A DNA stretch of 38,538 nucleotides from Schlesneria paludicola DSM 18645 (GCA_945869955.1 CAMBQP010000028.1:1-38538); one strand, 5' to 3'. Counted from the first letter of the stretch, positions 1-8,882 are shown. Numbers and translations: made by a program. Notes: generated by a model from the sequence alone, not told the origin.

Positions 1-1
1 G

Positions 2-3000
2 ACGATCGCTGCCAGCCAAAGCCCAACTTTGCCGAGTGTCAGTAGTGGTGCTCGTAACAGCTATGCTGCCTTCACGGTGGAAGTCGCTGGGGTCAAAGTC
101 GGGGTCCAGGTCTTCTTCGATGGTCGCGTGAATCTCATTTTTGGCGATGTTTTCGGCCAAGCGTTTGAGTCAATGGTTCAGGACCTGACTCAGGCCTGGA
201 AGGCGACAAAACAAGCCTTCACCGAGGCCTATCAAGAGGCTTCGAAGAAATTGATAGCGGGAGCCAAGCTGATCGCCGACACCTTTGAATCGATTGGAAA
301 CGATATCAACGCTGCTGGGAAACGAGCGATCAAAACCCTGAAGAGGGTTGGCAAGAAGATCAAGAATTTCTTTAACTACTCCGTTTCCGATGCGACCGCC
401 TATTACGACCCCACAGGGCTGTTTGCTCAGGACCCGAACCTGACCGCAATTACCGATGCCGCAGGGGGTTTCACGCTGCAAATCCCCGAGAACCCCACGG
501 GGCAACTGGTCGGTTACGGCGGTACGGACACCGCCACTGGACTGTACAACGATGCGATCTTTACGGCGGTGGCGACAGCCGATGTGCTCAGTCCACTCAC
601 GACCCTGGTCAATACACTGGTGGTGAATTATGGCGTGTCTGAGTCTAACGCGATTTCGATCGTGGATACCGGTCTGGGAATCCCTGGAACGCCAGGTGAC
701 CCTGATTCGATCGAGGGAGCGGGGACTTACACGCACTATGATCTCAATGCCGCCGGGACGATGGAGGATGCACTGGCAGGGGACACCAAGGCGAGTCTCG
801 CGTTTGCCGCCGAAGTCAAAACCTACCTGCTGGTTCACGAAATGGCCGCTCTGCTGATGGGATTGCCGGATAAGCCCAGCAATATCACCATGTCGAGCCT
901 GATGTCCTCTGGATTTAAGGCCCTGGTGGACTTGCTGAAGAATAGCAGCGTCGAGGTGGACCTCAGCGACCCCATGGTCGTCGCGAGCCTGATTCAGACG
1001 ACCGCAACGGCTGCGGGGCTGAGCATCGATTCTTCGCTCAGTAACCCTGCGGCAGGAATCATTGCGCGAATCGTGCTCGGGATCAATAACCTGGAAAACC
1101 AGGACCCCTTGGCCCTTTCCGCACCCGGAAACCTGGCATTCCTGCAGCGGACTGCGGCGTTCCAGACTCTGGCCGATGGGACCATTGCCACCAAGCTGAC
1201 ACAAGCGGCCGGACTGCTGGTCGATGATGCGAACGGGATTAACGCGTTGGCAGCGACGTACACCATCGAACAGCTTACCACCGAGGCGGAAACGACCACC
1301 ATCGGTAACCTGCTCCCTCCGATCGTTTCCGTTCTGAGCACGCACGACTCGGTCGGTGCGGGACAGAACAACTATCTGGAATTCGAAGTTTCGGTGACCG
1401 GTGACGCCTCGCCGCTGCTCCCCATGAGCGTCAATTACGGTACGATTGACGATACGGCCACAGTGGCCAACGGGGATTACACACCGGTCACAGGAACACT
1501 CATCTGGGCCGCAGGGGATTCGACCTACAAGACGATCCGCGTACCGATTGCACCGGGAACCAGCAATCAGGCTGGCAAGCAGTTCAAGCTACAGCTTTCG
1601 AACCCACACAACGCGCTGACGCTGTTCACTGTCGGCGTGGGGACCATCGACAATACCGTCATGGGGACCACGACGACGGTCGCATCGAGTGTGGCCACCG
1701 CCACGGCACTCAGCCCGGTCACGTTGACAACGGCGGTGACCCGGCAGGATGCGACCGGGGTGACCGGGGTGACCGGGGTGACCGGGGTGGTCAGCTTCTA
1801 TGACGGAGCGACATTGCTGGGAATGCGATCGGTCGAGTCTGATGGCACGGCCAGCCTGACCACTTCGGCACTCGCGGTTGGCACGCACGCACTCCACGTC
1901 GTGTTCAGAGCCGACACCATCGATGGGGTGGCGTACAGTTCCAGCACCTCGAGTGATGTCCAGGTTGTCATCCAAGCGGCCAGCCAGGTGATCAGCTTTG
2001 GCTCGATCAGCGATACGACCTATGGTGCGGCACCGTTCGCGCTGACCGGGACCAGCACCTTCGGCTTGCCGGTGAGCTACTCGGTCGTCTCGGGACCGGC
2101 GAGCATCACCGATGGGGTACTGACCATCACGGGTGCAGGGACGATCACGATCGAGGCGACTCAGTCGGGTACTGATCAGATCGCAGCCGCGACCCCGGTG
2201 GATGTCACGTTCCACGTCGCCCAGGCAACGCTCACCGTCACCATCGACAATCAGTCTGCGGTCTATGGGGCCGCGCTGCCAAGCCTGACTTATACCCTCA
2301 CGGGATTTGTCGGTGCGGATACCGCCAGCGTGCTGACGCAGCTACCGGTACTGAATTCGGTTGATCCGTTAACCAAGGTCGGGACCTACAGCATTACGGC
2401 GAGCGGTCTGAGTGACCCGAACTACACGGTGGTGTCTGTACCGGGACAACTCACGATCACGAAGGCTGCGCTCTCGATCACGGCCGATGAACAAACCATG
2501 GTCTACGGTGGCACGCTGCCGACCTTGACTTACACCGTCAGTGGTCTGATTGGGAGCGATACCGCAGCCTCGCTGCAGAATGCGCCCGTATTGACGACGG
2601 CGGCCGCGACGAGCGATGTGGGAGCCTACTATCTCGGCCTCACGGCCGCGGATCCGAACTATCACATCACGACCTACTCATCGACGCTGAGGATCACCCC
2701 GGCACCGCTGACGATCGTGGCGAATAGTTACACGATTTCTCGCTTGGAGGGGATCCCGGACTTTGACTTGACCTATCAGGGGCTGGTCAACGGCGATGAC
2801 GTGACCAGTTTGGCACGTCCCGCAATCATCATCCCCGGTTCGGCCAACAGAAATGCGGGGACAGTGAGCCTGGTTCCTTCGGACGCGATTGCTCCGAACT
2901 ACACAATCAGCTACGAGACGGGGACGCTGACGATCACGAAGCAGACACTGACGCTGACGGTGGGAGATGCCAATTGGTATGTCGGTCTGGGTCCCGCACA

Positions 3001-5041
3001 ACTGAGTAGCACCTTCTCGGGCTTCCTGAATGGTGAGGATGTCAGTTCGCTTTCAAGCCATCCGATCCTGGCCGCCGGCGGCACAGATGGATCGCTGATC
3101 ACGGAATTGATTTCGTCGAGCCCGGCAGACGCGATGCAGTTGCTTAAGGATCATTTGTCGACAATGAATGGGGTGCTCCCTTCCAGCGCGACACTCGGGG
3201 CCAGTGGGGCGAGTGCAGAAAATTACGAGATCGTGGTTGTCGAGGGAACGCTACAAATTATCGCAGCCCATACCACGACGAACCTGACAGCAACCAGTTT
3301 CAGTCCCGCACATGGAGAGACCGTCACGTTTTCGGGATCGACCCAGATGTACGCAGAAGTTCCTGGGTCCGATCCGCAGACAACTCAGTCGGTCGGCTAC
3401 CTTCCAACCGCTCTGGGAACGATCCAGTTCCAGGTCGATGGGGTGAATGCGGGGGCTGCTGTCAGTTGTGATAGCAGTGGTTTGGCGAGTTTCTCGAGCT
3501 CAACCCTGACGCGAGGCCTGCACACGATCACGGCGATTTACAGCAGCGGTTTTTCGAACGTGATCGGGGGGAATACTCAAACGATGCAGGTGAATGTGCA
3601 GGGGGTTCCGTCGCAAACACTGCTGTCGACTTCGGCCTCATCCTCGATTTACGGTCAATCAGCCAGCATTACCGCCCATGTCACGAACACCGCCGATTCG
3701 ACGGCGAATGCGACCGGAACCGTGCAGTTCCTGGTCGATGGGGTTTCCTATGGGACTCCTGTCATACTCGCCAGCGGTCAAGCGACCATCAGCCTGCCTG
3801 CGATGTTGGCCGCAGGTAACCACCAGATTACGGCAACCTACACGGGGGATAGCACGCTCGATGGCAGCGAGGCGAGCGCACTGACGAAAAACGTCGCTCA
3901 AGCAGTTGCGACGATTAACGTAAGCAGCTACTCGGTCGCCTACGACGGAGCGGCTCATACGGCAACCGGAACGGTTTATGGTGTCGATGGTTCGATACTG
4001 AGCGGCTTGGAGTTGAGTGGGACGACACATACGAATGCGGGCATCACAACCGATACCTGGACATTCCATGATCCATCAGGGAACTACCAGGATGCCAGCG
4101 GGACAATCGTCAATACGATCGGTTCGGCACCTGTGATTTCGACGCAACCTGTGAATGTCTCTGTGCTCGCCGGAGCGACGGCCAGCTTTACGGTGGTCGC
4201 CACGGGTGATCCGGCACCGACGATCCAATGGCAGGTGAGCACCAATAGTGGCTCGTCCTGGTCGGATATTCCGAATGCCACTGCCGCAACCTACAGTCGG
4301 TCGACGGTCGTGAGCAACGGGGGGTATCAATATCGTGCGGTCCTGACGAACGCCGTTGGTGTGATCACGTCCAGTGTCGCGACATTAACGGTAAATTCTC
4401 GCTCGTTCAGTACCTTGACGACTTACACCAGCACCGTCTTTACGGGGTTGAATACGGGATCGATTAATCTGGTCGACATTGTCGATCCGCAGGCGATCTC
4501 GCAGTCAACGACGTACACCGCGACGATCAACTGGGGTGATGGCAACATTGATACGAATATGGCGGTTTCGCACCCAAGTTCTGACGGGACAACGATCCGC
4601 GTGCTGGGAAATCACGTGTATTCTGTTGGTGGGTCTTACCAGCCCATCATCACCCTGTTCGACGGTGCAGGATCCGCTTTCACGACCGTTTTAGAAAATA
4701 CGGCGAAGCTGACCGTCGGCATCAACGTTTCCGACAAGGTGAGCATCACGCGATCGAGCCCTGTCAAGAACCGGACGACGGGCTTGTGGGCTCAGACGGT
4801 GACGATGAATAACATCAGCGGAGTCGACCTGACCGGAAACATTGATTTCGTGCTGACTGGCCTGACGACAGGGGTGTCACTGTCAGGTGCCACAGGATAC
4901 ACGGCAGGAGGAGCCGACCCGTATGTCCGGTTCAGAACGACCGGCTTAAAAGCGGGCAAGTCAATCAGCCTCGTGTTGAACTTCGTGTTGCCAACCACGA
5001 TCATCGCGTTCAATTATAGCTTCAAAACGTTTACCGACTGA
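2..5041 (+). CDS. Giant MBG/Ig-like repeat surface protein, 5' end outside window
   Basis: The reading frame is open to the left edge, so the true start lies upstream; the TTG at 29 is only the first possible start inside the window. At least 1679 codons are present. Order seen: an amphipathic Lys/Ala-rich helical stretch (about 150-380), a segment with the SPLTTLVN motif common in bacterial adhesins (about 590-630), a Calx-beta-like domain (about 1320-1650), an Ig-like Big_3-type domain (about 1660-1970), an MBG-like strand region with four consecutive copies (about 2220-3260, with repeated VYGA/SLTY and DPNY motifs), two more Big_3-type domains (about 3270-3900, GTIQFQVDG and GTVQFLVDG), a YDGAAHTATG MBG-like unit (about 3906-4120), an immunoglobulin-like domain (about 4125-4395), a PKD-like domain (NWGDG, about 4400-4700) and a beta-rich C-terminal domain. 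No C-terminal anchor is visible. Inferred role: secreted or cell-surface adhesin/structural protein. Confidence 0.85.
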   Translation, partial: TIAASQSPTLPSVSSGARNSYAAFTVEVAGVKVGVQVFFDGRVNLIFGDVFGQAFESMVQDLTQAWKATKQAFTEAYQEASKKLIAGAKLIADTFESIGNDINAAGKRAIKTLKRVGKKIKNFFNYSVSDATAYYDPTGLFAQDPNLTAITDAAGGFTLQIPENPTGQLVGYGGTDTATGLYNDAIFTAVATADVLSPLTTLVNTLVVNYGVSESNAISIVDTGLGIPGTPGDPDSIEGAGTYTHYDLNAAGTMEDALAGDTKASLAFAAEVKTYLLVHEMAALLMGLPDKPSNITMSSLMSSGFKALVDLLKNSSVEVDLSDPMVVASLIQTTATAAGLSIDSSLSNPAAGIIARIVLGINNLENQDPLALSAPGNLAFLQRTAAFQTLADGTIATKLTQAAGLLVDDANGINALAATYTIEQLTTEAETTTIGNLLPPIVSVLSTHDSVGAGQNNYLEFEVSVTGDASPLLPMSVNYGTIDDTATVANGDYTPVTGTLIWAAGDSTYKTIRVPIAPGTSNQAGKQFKLQLSNPHNALTLFTVGVGTIDNTVMGTTTTVASSVATATALSPVTLTTAVTRQDATGVTGVTGVTGVVSFYDGATLLGMRSVESDGTASLTTSALAVGTHALHVVFRADTIDGVAYSSSTSSDVQVVIQAASQVISFGSISDTTYGAAPFALTGTSTFGLPVSYSVVSGPASITDGVLTITGAGTITIEATQSGTDQIAAATPVDVTFHVAQATLTVTIDNQSAVYGAALPSLTYTLTGFVGADTASVLTQLPVLNSVDPLTKVGTYSITASGLSDPNYTVVSVPGQLTITKAALSITADEQTMVYGGTLPTLTYTVSGLIGSDTAASLQNAPVLTTAAATSDVGAYYLGLTAADPNYHITTYSSTLRITPAPLTIVANSYTISRLEGIPDFDLTYQGLVNGDDVTSLARPAIIIPGSANRNAGTVSLVPSDAIAPNYTISYETGTLTITKQTLTLTVGDANWYVGLGPAQLSSTFSGFLNGEDVSSLSSHPILAAGGTDGSLITELISSSPADAMQLLKDHLSTMNGVLPSSATLGASGASAENYEIVVVEGTLQIIAAHTTTNLTATSFSPAHGETVTFSGSTQMYAEVPGSDPQTTQSVGYLPTALGTIQFQVDGVNAGAAVSCDSSGLASFSSSTLTRGLHTITAIYSSGFSNVIGGNTQTMQVNVQGVPSQTLLSTSASSSIYGQSASITAHVTNTADSTANATGTVQFLVDGVSYGTPVILASGQATISLPAMLAAGNHQITATYTGDSTLDGSEASALTKNVAQAVATINVSSYSVAYDGAAHTATGTVYGVDGSILSGLELSGTTHTNAGITTDTWTFHDPSGNYQDASGTIVNTIGSAPVISTQPVNVSVLAGATASFTVVATGDPAPTIQWQVSTNSGSSWSDIPNATAATYSRSTVVSNGGYQYRAVLTNAVGVITSSVATLTVNSRSFSTLTTYTSTVFTGLNTGSINLVDIVDPQAISQSTTYTATINWGDGNIDTNMAVSHPSSDGTTIRVLGNHVYSVGGSYQPIITLFDGAGSAFTTVLENTAKLTVGINVSDKVSITRSSPVKNRTTGLWAQTVTMNNISGVDLTGNIDFVLTGLTTGVSLSGATGYTAGGADPYVRFRTTGLKAGKSISLVLNFVLPTTIIAFNYSFKTFTD
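1753..1788 (+). repeat. 9-bp in-frame tandem repeat, 4 copies
   Basis: GACCGGGGT is repeated four times without change inside the giant surface protein gene. It encodes repeated Thr-Gly-Val triplets at the linker before a VSFYDGATLL strand. The exact identity at the DNA level suggests recent slippage expansion; the copy number may vary between strains. Confidence 0.9.
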
Positions 5042-5093
5042 GGCCAAACCTTGACAGCGGGTCTCTTGCGATCAACCCTCGCCGGGGGGCATC

Positions 5094-5121
5094 CCCTCGC
5101 CCCGGTACTCCGGGGAGAGGG
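5094..5121. repeat. Extragenic GC-rich palindrome (CCCTCGCCCCGG-type)
   Basis: Two 12-base arms, CCCTCGCCCCGG (5094-5105) and CCGGGGAGAGGG (5110-5121), pair at 11 of 12 positions around the loop TACT. It lies 53 bp after the stop of the giant surface protein. Elements of this kind recur between genes of many planctomycetes; read on the minus strand it gives the familiar spurious peptide LTRTLSPEYRGEG. It could also act as a terminator stem, but no T-run follows. Confidence 0.7.
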
Positions 5122-5923
5122 TTCGGGTGAGGGGTCTTCTCTTTCTCTTATTGCCTTCCTCTTGATGTCCCCGGATTCGCCGCAGCAAAACCCGGCAGCG
5201 TGCCGAACCCATGCTTCCCAAAAGACCAAATGCAGCACCTTCGGCATCACGCCCGACGTCAATCGTCAATGAATTGTTGGCTCTAGTCCCTCGGAAAGAG
5301 ACTGGCAAACGATAACCGGACCAAAACACCATTTCGTGGAAAACACCCGTTTTCTTCCACAATTGAAAACGCCTATACATTTAACGAAAAAAACCGATTG
5401 GCATTGGAAAGCGGTCTCATTTCGTGGAAGAAATCTCGACCGGAGGGACGTGATCGGCCCGCAGGCCTTGAACCTGTCGCTGGTGCCGGACCTGTGCCGG
5501 ACCTGTACCGGGATCCTGTGCGGTGCCGGGTGACTCGACCTCGACGCGACGTTGCCCAGGTACTTGATGCCGGTGACCGGCCAATGACCCTGCAGGTGGT
5601 TGGATCTGCTTTCCGGCACCGCTCGCATTCCGCCCGCTTCGGCAAGACATCAACCACCCATAAATCGGACGATTGTCTTTCGCCGCAGCGGGAATCGATT
5701 GGCCGTTCTCGCGTTGCGGTCATTCTGCGGACGGTAGCAAACCCAAGAATTCCTTCCTGACGGTCTCGTCACGCGGATGGGAATCCACCAGGGTAGAAAC
5801 CCGCCAAAACGGAACCACAAATCCCGGAAATCGGCAAGAAATTTAGCGAATTCGCTCGAAATCGCCGCACCGCAAAGAAAGCCATTTGACCGCCGTACTC
5901 CATCTGGAAGAGGGGCCTTTCGT

Positions 5924-5953
5924 TTTTCAAGGAATATTAATATTTCTTGAAAA
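5924..5953. repeat. 30-bp AT-rich palindrome without loop
   Basis: The half-sites TTTTCAAGGAATATT and AATATTTCTTGAAAA are reverse complements at 14 of 15 positions with no spacer. It lies about 310 bp upstream of the PEP-CTERM start, in otherwise GC-rich DNA. The continuous dyad fits a dimeric-repressor operator better than an RNA hairpin, since a hairpin needs a loop; no regulator is identified. Confidence 0.6.
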
Positions 5954-6260
5954 CTAAAATTCACTGATGCAATGAACGACAAACTTGCGAGTACCTCAGT
6001 AAAAGTGCTCTCTGTCGATTGTCCGTGTGATGAGGGAGATTCGTTTTGCTCACAGTTTCCGTGAGGTGAGCTTCGGCGACCTGTCGATCAAAGCGATTCT
6101 GCGATTTCCAGTCTGATGGAGATCGTTTTTCGGAAAATGGCCTACTGCAGCGATACGGATGAGATGTCGAGTTACCGCAAATCGTGAATACGCAGGACCC
6201 TCAATTGTTTTGGGGATCGTTTGCAGTTGCAATGACCCAGAGTCCCCCGAAAGGTATGTT

Positions 6261-6944
6261 TTGAAGAATCTATTGTTCGTATTGTCCGTGTTCGCTCTCG
6301 CGGCGATCGCCACTGGCACCGCGTCTGCGTCGCCAATCATCGTCACCCCGACAGGTCTCGTTCCTGGGGGACATTTTCGTGTGGCTTTTGTGACCTCAAG
6401 TACCACGAATGCAACCAGCAGTAATCTCTCGACGTACGACAGTTTCGTCACCACAGACGCGAATGGTGCGACGTACAACGGTGCCGTCATCACATGGCAA
6501 GCCATCATGTCAAACAGCACTACCAACGCTCGCGATCACATCGGCCTCACATCTTCATCGACCATACCAATATACTTAGTTTTTGGCGAGAAGGTGAGTG
6601 ACGGAAACCTCTGGAGCGGATCACTACTTCATAGTATAGATCAAACAATAACTGGGAGCGAGATTTTATCGACGGTCTGGACTGATACAGAGTCAGATGG
6701 AACATACTCATCATATATTGAAAACGAATACCATACGGTTGGTTTGTCGTCGCAGAGATTTACCTGGTCGGTAGGAGCCCAGAGTAGTATATATGGAACT
6801 CACCACCATCTCTACGGTATAAGCGAAATTTTATCATCCCCCTCAGCTGTCCCCGAACCGTCAGCAGTGATGTTAGCGGATCTGGGCGGACTTGCAGCTT
6901 GGGCGTATTCGTACATGCGCAAGCGGAACTCATGTCGGCGGTAA
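6261..6944 (+). CDS. PEP-CTERM sorting-signal exported protein
   Basis: The start is set at TTG 6261 because GAAAGG (6249-6254) lies six bases before it and the frame then begins with a clean signal peptide (MKNLLFVLSVFALAAI, then ASA-type cleavage near residue 23). A longer frame from 6159 would bury the signal sequence. The protein has 227 residues. The mature part is Ser/Thr-rich and contains RVAFVTSSTTNATSSN, DSFVT, PIYLVFGEKV and LWSGSL, a pattern seen in other PEP-CTERM proteins of unknown role. The C-terminus has the PEP-CTERM tripartite signal: VPEPSAVML, a hydrophobic stretch, then RKR. By family knowledge this signal is processed by an exosortase and directs the protein to the surface or extracellular matrix. 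The middle (6570-6840) is visibly richer in A+T than its surroundings, which may mean transfer. No exosortase gene lies in the window. Confidence 0.75.
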   Translation: MKNLLFVLSVFALAAIATGTASASPIIVTPTGLVPGGHFRVAFVTSSTTNATSSNLSTYDSFVTTDANGATYNGAVITWQAIMSNSTTNARDHIGLTSSSTIPIYLVFGEKVSDGNLWSGSLLHSIDQTITGSEILSTVWTDTESDGTYSSYIENEYHTVGLSSQRFTWSVGAQSSIYGTHHHLYGISEILSSPSAVPEPSAVMLADLGGLAAWAYSYMRKRNSCRR

Positions 6945-7313
6945 TGGCCAGTGGGGTGTTGCCAGTTCAGCCAATCGCTGTGCGATCGCTTCCATGGCAC
7001 GGTCAACAAATTGCTCACCATCCAGACTTAGTCCGCTTGTTGCCCAACTGTGCCAGCATTTGAGGTACGCCCCAATTCGGATCAGGTCCGCACCTTGCTC
7101 ATAAAGCCGGGACACACGTTCGATGCAATGTTCAATCGCCCGCGGGCCCATTTCCAGCCCCGCGGGTTTCATCACATATCCCAGAAAATCAAACCCCCGT
7201 TCAACTCGCCCGATAAATGTCTTGTCGGAATGTTGCTCAACGTTCAACACGGCGAGCGTTTCATTGACGATCCGGACCGCCGCACGCAGCTTGCAGCGGC
7301 TCGGAGCGAAAAT
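6930..7313 (-). pseudogene. Reverse transcriptase C-terminal remnant
   Basis: Reading from 7313 on the minus strand gives IFAPSRCKLRAAVRIVNETL, followed by DKTFIGRVERGFDFLGY and LKCWHSWATSGL. These match the C-terminal part of group II-intron-like RNA-directed DNA polymerases (thumb region, where the DKTFIGRxxxGFDFLGY motif is typical). The catalytic YxDD palm is absent: the frame is closed by TAA at 7314-7316 and upstream DNA turns into simple repeats. About 127 codons remain. Its end overlaps the last 15 bp of the PEP-CTERM gene on the other strand. It is taken as a dead fragment of a mobile element. Confidence 0.75.
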
Positions 7314-7353
7314 TTAGGTTCAACGACAAACCGAGTACGCGGTTGGGAAAATT

Positions 7354-7433
7354 CAGTTTTCAGTTTTCAGTTTTCAGTTGTCAGTTTTCAGTTTTCAGGG
7401 TGCAGGGTGCAGGGTGCAGGGTGCAGGGTGCAG
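7354..7433. repeat. Heptanucleotide tandem array, two unit types
   Basis: Six 7-bp units of CAGTTTT (the fourth is CAGTTGT) at 7354-7395 run directly, in phase, into five units of CAGGGTG at 7396-7430 and a final CAG. Every unit starts with CAG. This resembles the short tandemly repeated repetitive sequences known from cyanobacteria and planctomycetes. It lies between two decayed mobile-element genes. Confidence 0.9.
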
Positions 7434-7452
7434 AATCTTGAAATCTCTTCCT

Positions 7453-7479
7453 ATTCGTGCGATTCGTTTTATTCGTGGT
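7453..7479. repeat. Short ATTCGT repeat, 9-bp period
   Basis: ATTCGT occurs three times at nine-base spacing (7453, 7462, 7471), just after the heptamer array. It is the kind of low-complexity intergenic repeat often found beside such arrays. Confidence 0.5.
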
Positions 7480-7627
7480 TCCCAATCTTCGCATTTTCTG
7501 ACAAGGATGTGATTCACGAATCTAATGCCGTATTCCACGGATTGGCCTGAACGCTGCGGTGAGAAGCGGATTACGAAGGCGGTCGAGACCGAGCAGTCCG
7601 ATCCTCATGGCCGTCAAGGGGAACGGA

Positions 7628-8345
7628 TCAAGGACCGAAGTTGTCCTGTTTGCTATTCGTCCTACTTGCTGCAAAGTCAAGGATTTGTACCTCGCGCACT
7701 GGGTTTGTGGTTGAACCGAAAATATCTCGATTTCTCTGGCTCAACGTTCCCCATACCGCTTGCAAGTGTTCGTCAGGAATCGCTCCCCGCCGCTTGTTGT
7801 CGTGTGCTGCGCACCGACCTGCTTTCAGTAGCGCGATTGCCGTCAGCGATTGCCAAACATCAACCGGAACCAGTCCGGCCGCAACGCCCCACTCGAATAT
7901 TAGCCTGATTCGGTTGGCAGAACGGTTGACGTAGCCACGGCACCAACCTTTCGCCACGAATGCATTCCGAACGGCATTGAACATCAATGGCGAGAAATCC
8001 TTGATCGGACTCAAACCGCCGATCTCTCGCAATGGCTTTATGGCAGAATACAGACATTGCACTTCATCTGATTGCCTTCCATCCCCCGCCACAACGCAGG
8101 AATCAGCGTGTTTCTTCAACACAAACTGCAATTCGGCAACAAAAGCGCCGGAATCAGAACAGATTGCCCGGGGATTACCCTTAGGGTCGAATTTAACCCA
8201 ACTTGAAAAGCGAGCGACGATTCGCCGTAGCGAATTCGGCTCTCTTCGCTGCCGTAAACGCCCATTAAAGGACCTTTACCATCGTATCGTCAGTGCCGCC
8301 TGCCCAGAACCTTCATGGAGCAGATCAGACGAAAGAACGTTCCTG
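7628..8345 (-). pseudogene. Frameshifted, truncated tyrosine integrase
   Basis: Pieces of one integrase can be read in order in different frames on the minus strand. They are LLHEGSGQAALTIR (near 8319-8280), then GKGPLMGVYGSEESRIRYGE (near 8287-8220), then a long frame from about 8203 to 7628 containing CSDSGAFVAELQFVLKK, LYSAIKPLREIGGLSP and NRSANRIRLIFEWGVAAGLV. This is the N-terminal arm and SAM-like core-binding domain of the phage-type integrases common in planctomycetes. At least two frameshifts break it. After PDEHLQAVWGTLSQRNR the similarity fades and the catalytic domain (Arg, HxxR, Tyr) is missing. It lies about 120 bp from the 3' end of tRNA-Leu on the same strand, the usual place for an integrase of a tRNA-targeted island. 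Confidence 0.7.
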
Positions 8346-8463
8346 ACGCGTCTGCTGTGCGGTTCAATCAGTCAATTGCGGAAATCATTCCACGATTGAA
8401 ACGGATCCTTCTACCGCACTGACGAAGTCGTCAGGTAACGTAACTCGTTTCGCCGTAACCAAT

Positions 8464-8547
8464 TGCCCAGGACAGGAATCGAACCTGCACGCCATTACTG
8501 GCACTAGGTCCTGAACCTAGCGCGTCTGCCAATTCCGCCACCTGGGC
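8464..8547 (-). tRNA. tRNA-Leu (anticodon CAG)
   Basis: Read on the minus strand, the acceptor arms GCCCAGG and CCTGGGC pair exactly. The anticodon stem CTAGG/CCTAG holds the loop TTCAGGA (anticodon CAG), there is a long variable arm as expected for Leu, and the T-loop is GTTCGATTC. The discriminator is A and CCA is not encoded. It stands alone and diverges from the tRNA-tuf cluster. The decayed integrase lies beyond its 3' end. Confidence 0.95.
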
Positions 8548-8644
8548 CACGCTCACACAGGATACGACTTTCTCGCTTCCGAGGCAAGGTTGCGGGAAAA
8601 GGAATTCATAAACGGATTCTGGAATCATTTTTGCTTCAGAGCGC

Positions 8645-8672
8645 TTGCGAAATGCAAAACAATCGTTATCAT
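8645..8672 (+). promoter_or_regulatory. Candidate sigma-70 promoter of the tRNA-tuf cluster
   Basis: TTGCGA (8645-8650) and TATCAT (8667-8672) stand 16 bp apart, 32 bp before the first tRNA. The position and both boxes fit a housekeeping promoter for the tRNA-Thr/Tyr/Gly/Thr-tuf transcript. This is a prediction by eye. Confidence 0.45.
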
Positions 8673-8704
8673 TCTCCGCTCGCGGTAAAGCCGTCCGCTG
8701 CGCC

Positions 8705-8776
8705 GCTAGCGTAGCTCAACGGCAGAGTACCGGTTTTGTAAACCGGTGGTTGTGGGTTCAAATCCCACCGCTAGCT
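8705..8776 (+). tRNA. tRNA-Thr (anticodon TGT)
   Basis: The acceptor arms GCTAGCG and CGCTAGC pair. The anticodon stem CCGGT/ACCGG holds the loop TTTGTAA (anticodon TGT), and the T-loop is TTCAAAT. CCA is not encoded. It is the first tRNA of the cluster and sits where thrU sits in E. coli. Confidence 0.95.
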
Positions 8777-8800
8777 TTTTTTATTGCGAAAATGGTTTTC

Positions 8801-8882
8801 GGCGGGATACCCGAGTGGCCAAAGGGGCCAGACTGTAAATCTGGTGGCTCTGCCTTCGCAGGTTCGAATCCTGCTCCCGCCA
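8801..8882 (+). tRNA. tRNA-Tyr (anticodon GTA)
   Basis: The acceptor arms GGCGGGA and TCCCGCC pair. The anticodon loop CTGTAAA lies between CCAGA and TCTGG and gives anticodon GTA. The long variable arm is typical of bacterial tRNA-Tyr. The discriminator is A and CCA is not encoded. It corresponds to tyrU of the E. coli cluster. Confidence 0.95.

Larger units (their letters stand above)
5042..6248. other. Gene-free stretch of about 1.2 kb
   Basis: Open frames here are short, overlap on both strands and show no recognisable motif, signal peptide or matching ribosome binding site. The stretch holds the two palindromes listed separately and a short direct repeat (GTGCCGGACCT twice, around 5488-5510). 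It probably contains the end of the surface-protein transcript and the promoter of the PEP-CTERM gene, neither of which can be fixed by eye. Confidence 0.6.

Noticed and set aside
170..1345. Long minus-strand frame (391 codons) inside the giant surface protein gene
   Set aside because: It is antisense to a gene with clear domain motifs, is Arg/Gln-rich without any motif, and arises from the GC-biased codon use of the plus strand.
5398..5982. Several overlapping frames of 110-120 codons on both strands
   Set aside because: All are low-complexity, Arg/Pro/Gly-rich, lack ribosome binding sites and overlap each other; taken as chance frames in GC-rich non-coding DNA.
7354..7433. CRISPR array
   Set aside because: Units are only 7 bp and directly adjacent, with no spacers; no cas gene is near.
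8419..8434. CTGACG/CGTCAG hairpin after tRNA-Leu as its terminator
   Set aside because: The stem is only 6 bp and no T-run follows on the minus strand; too weak to call.
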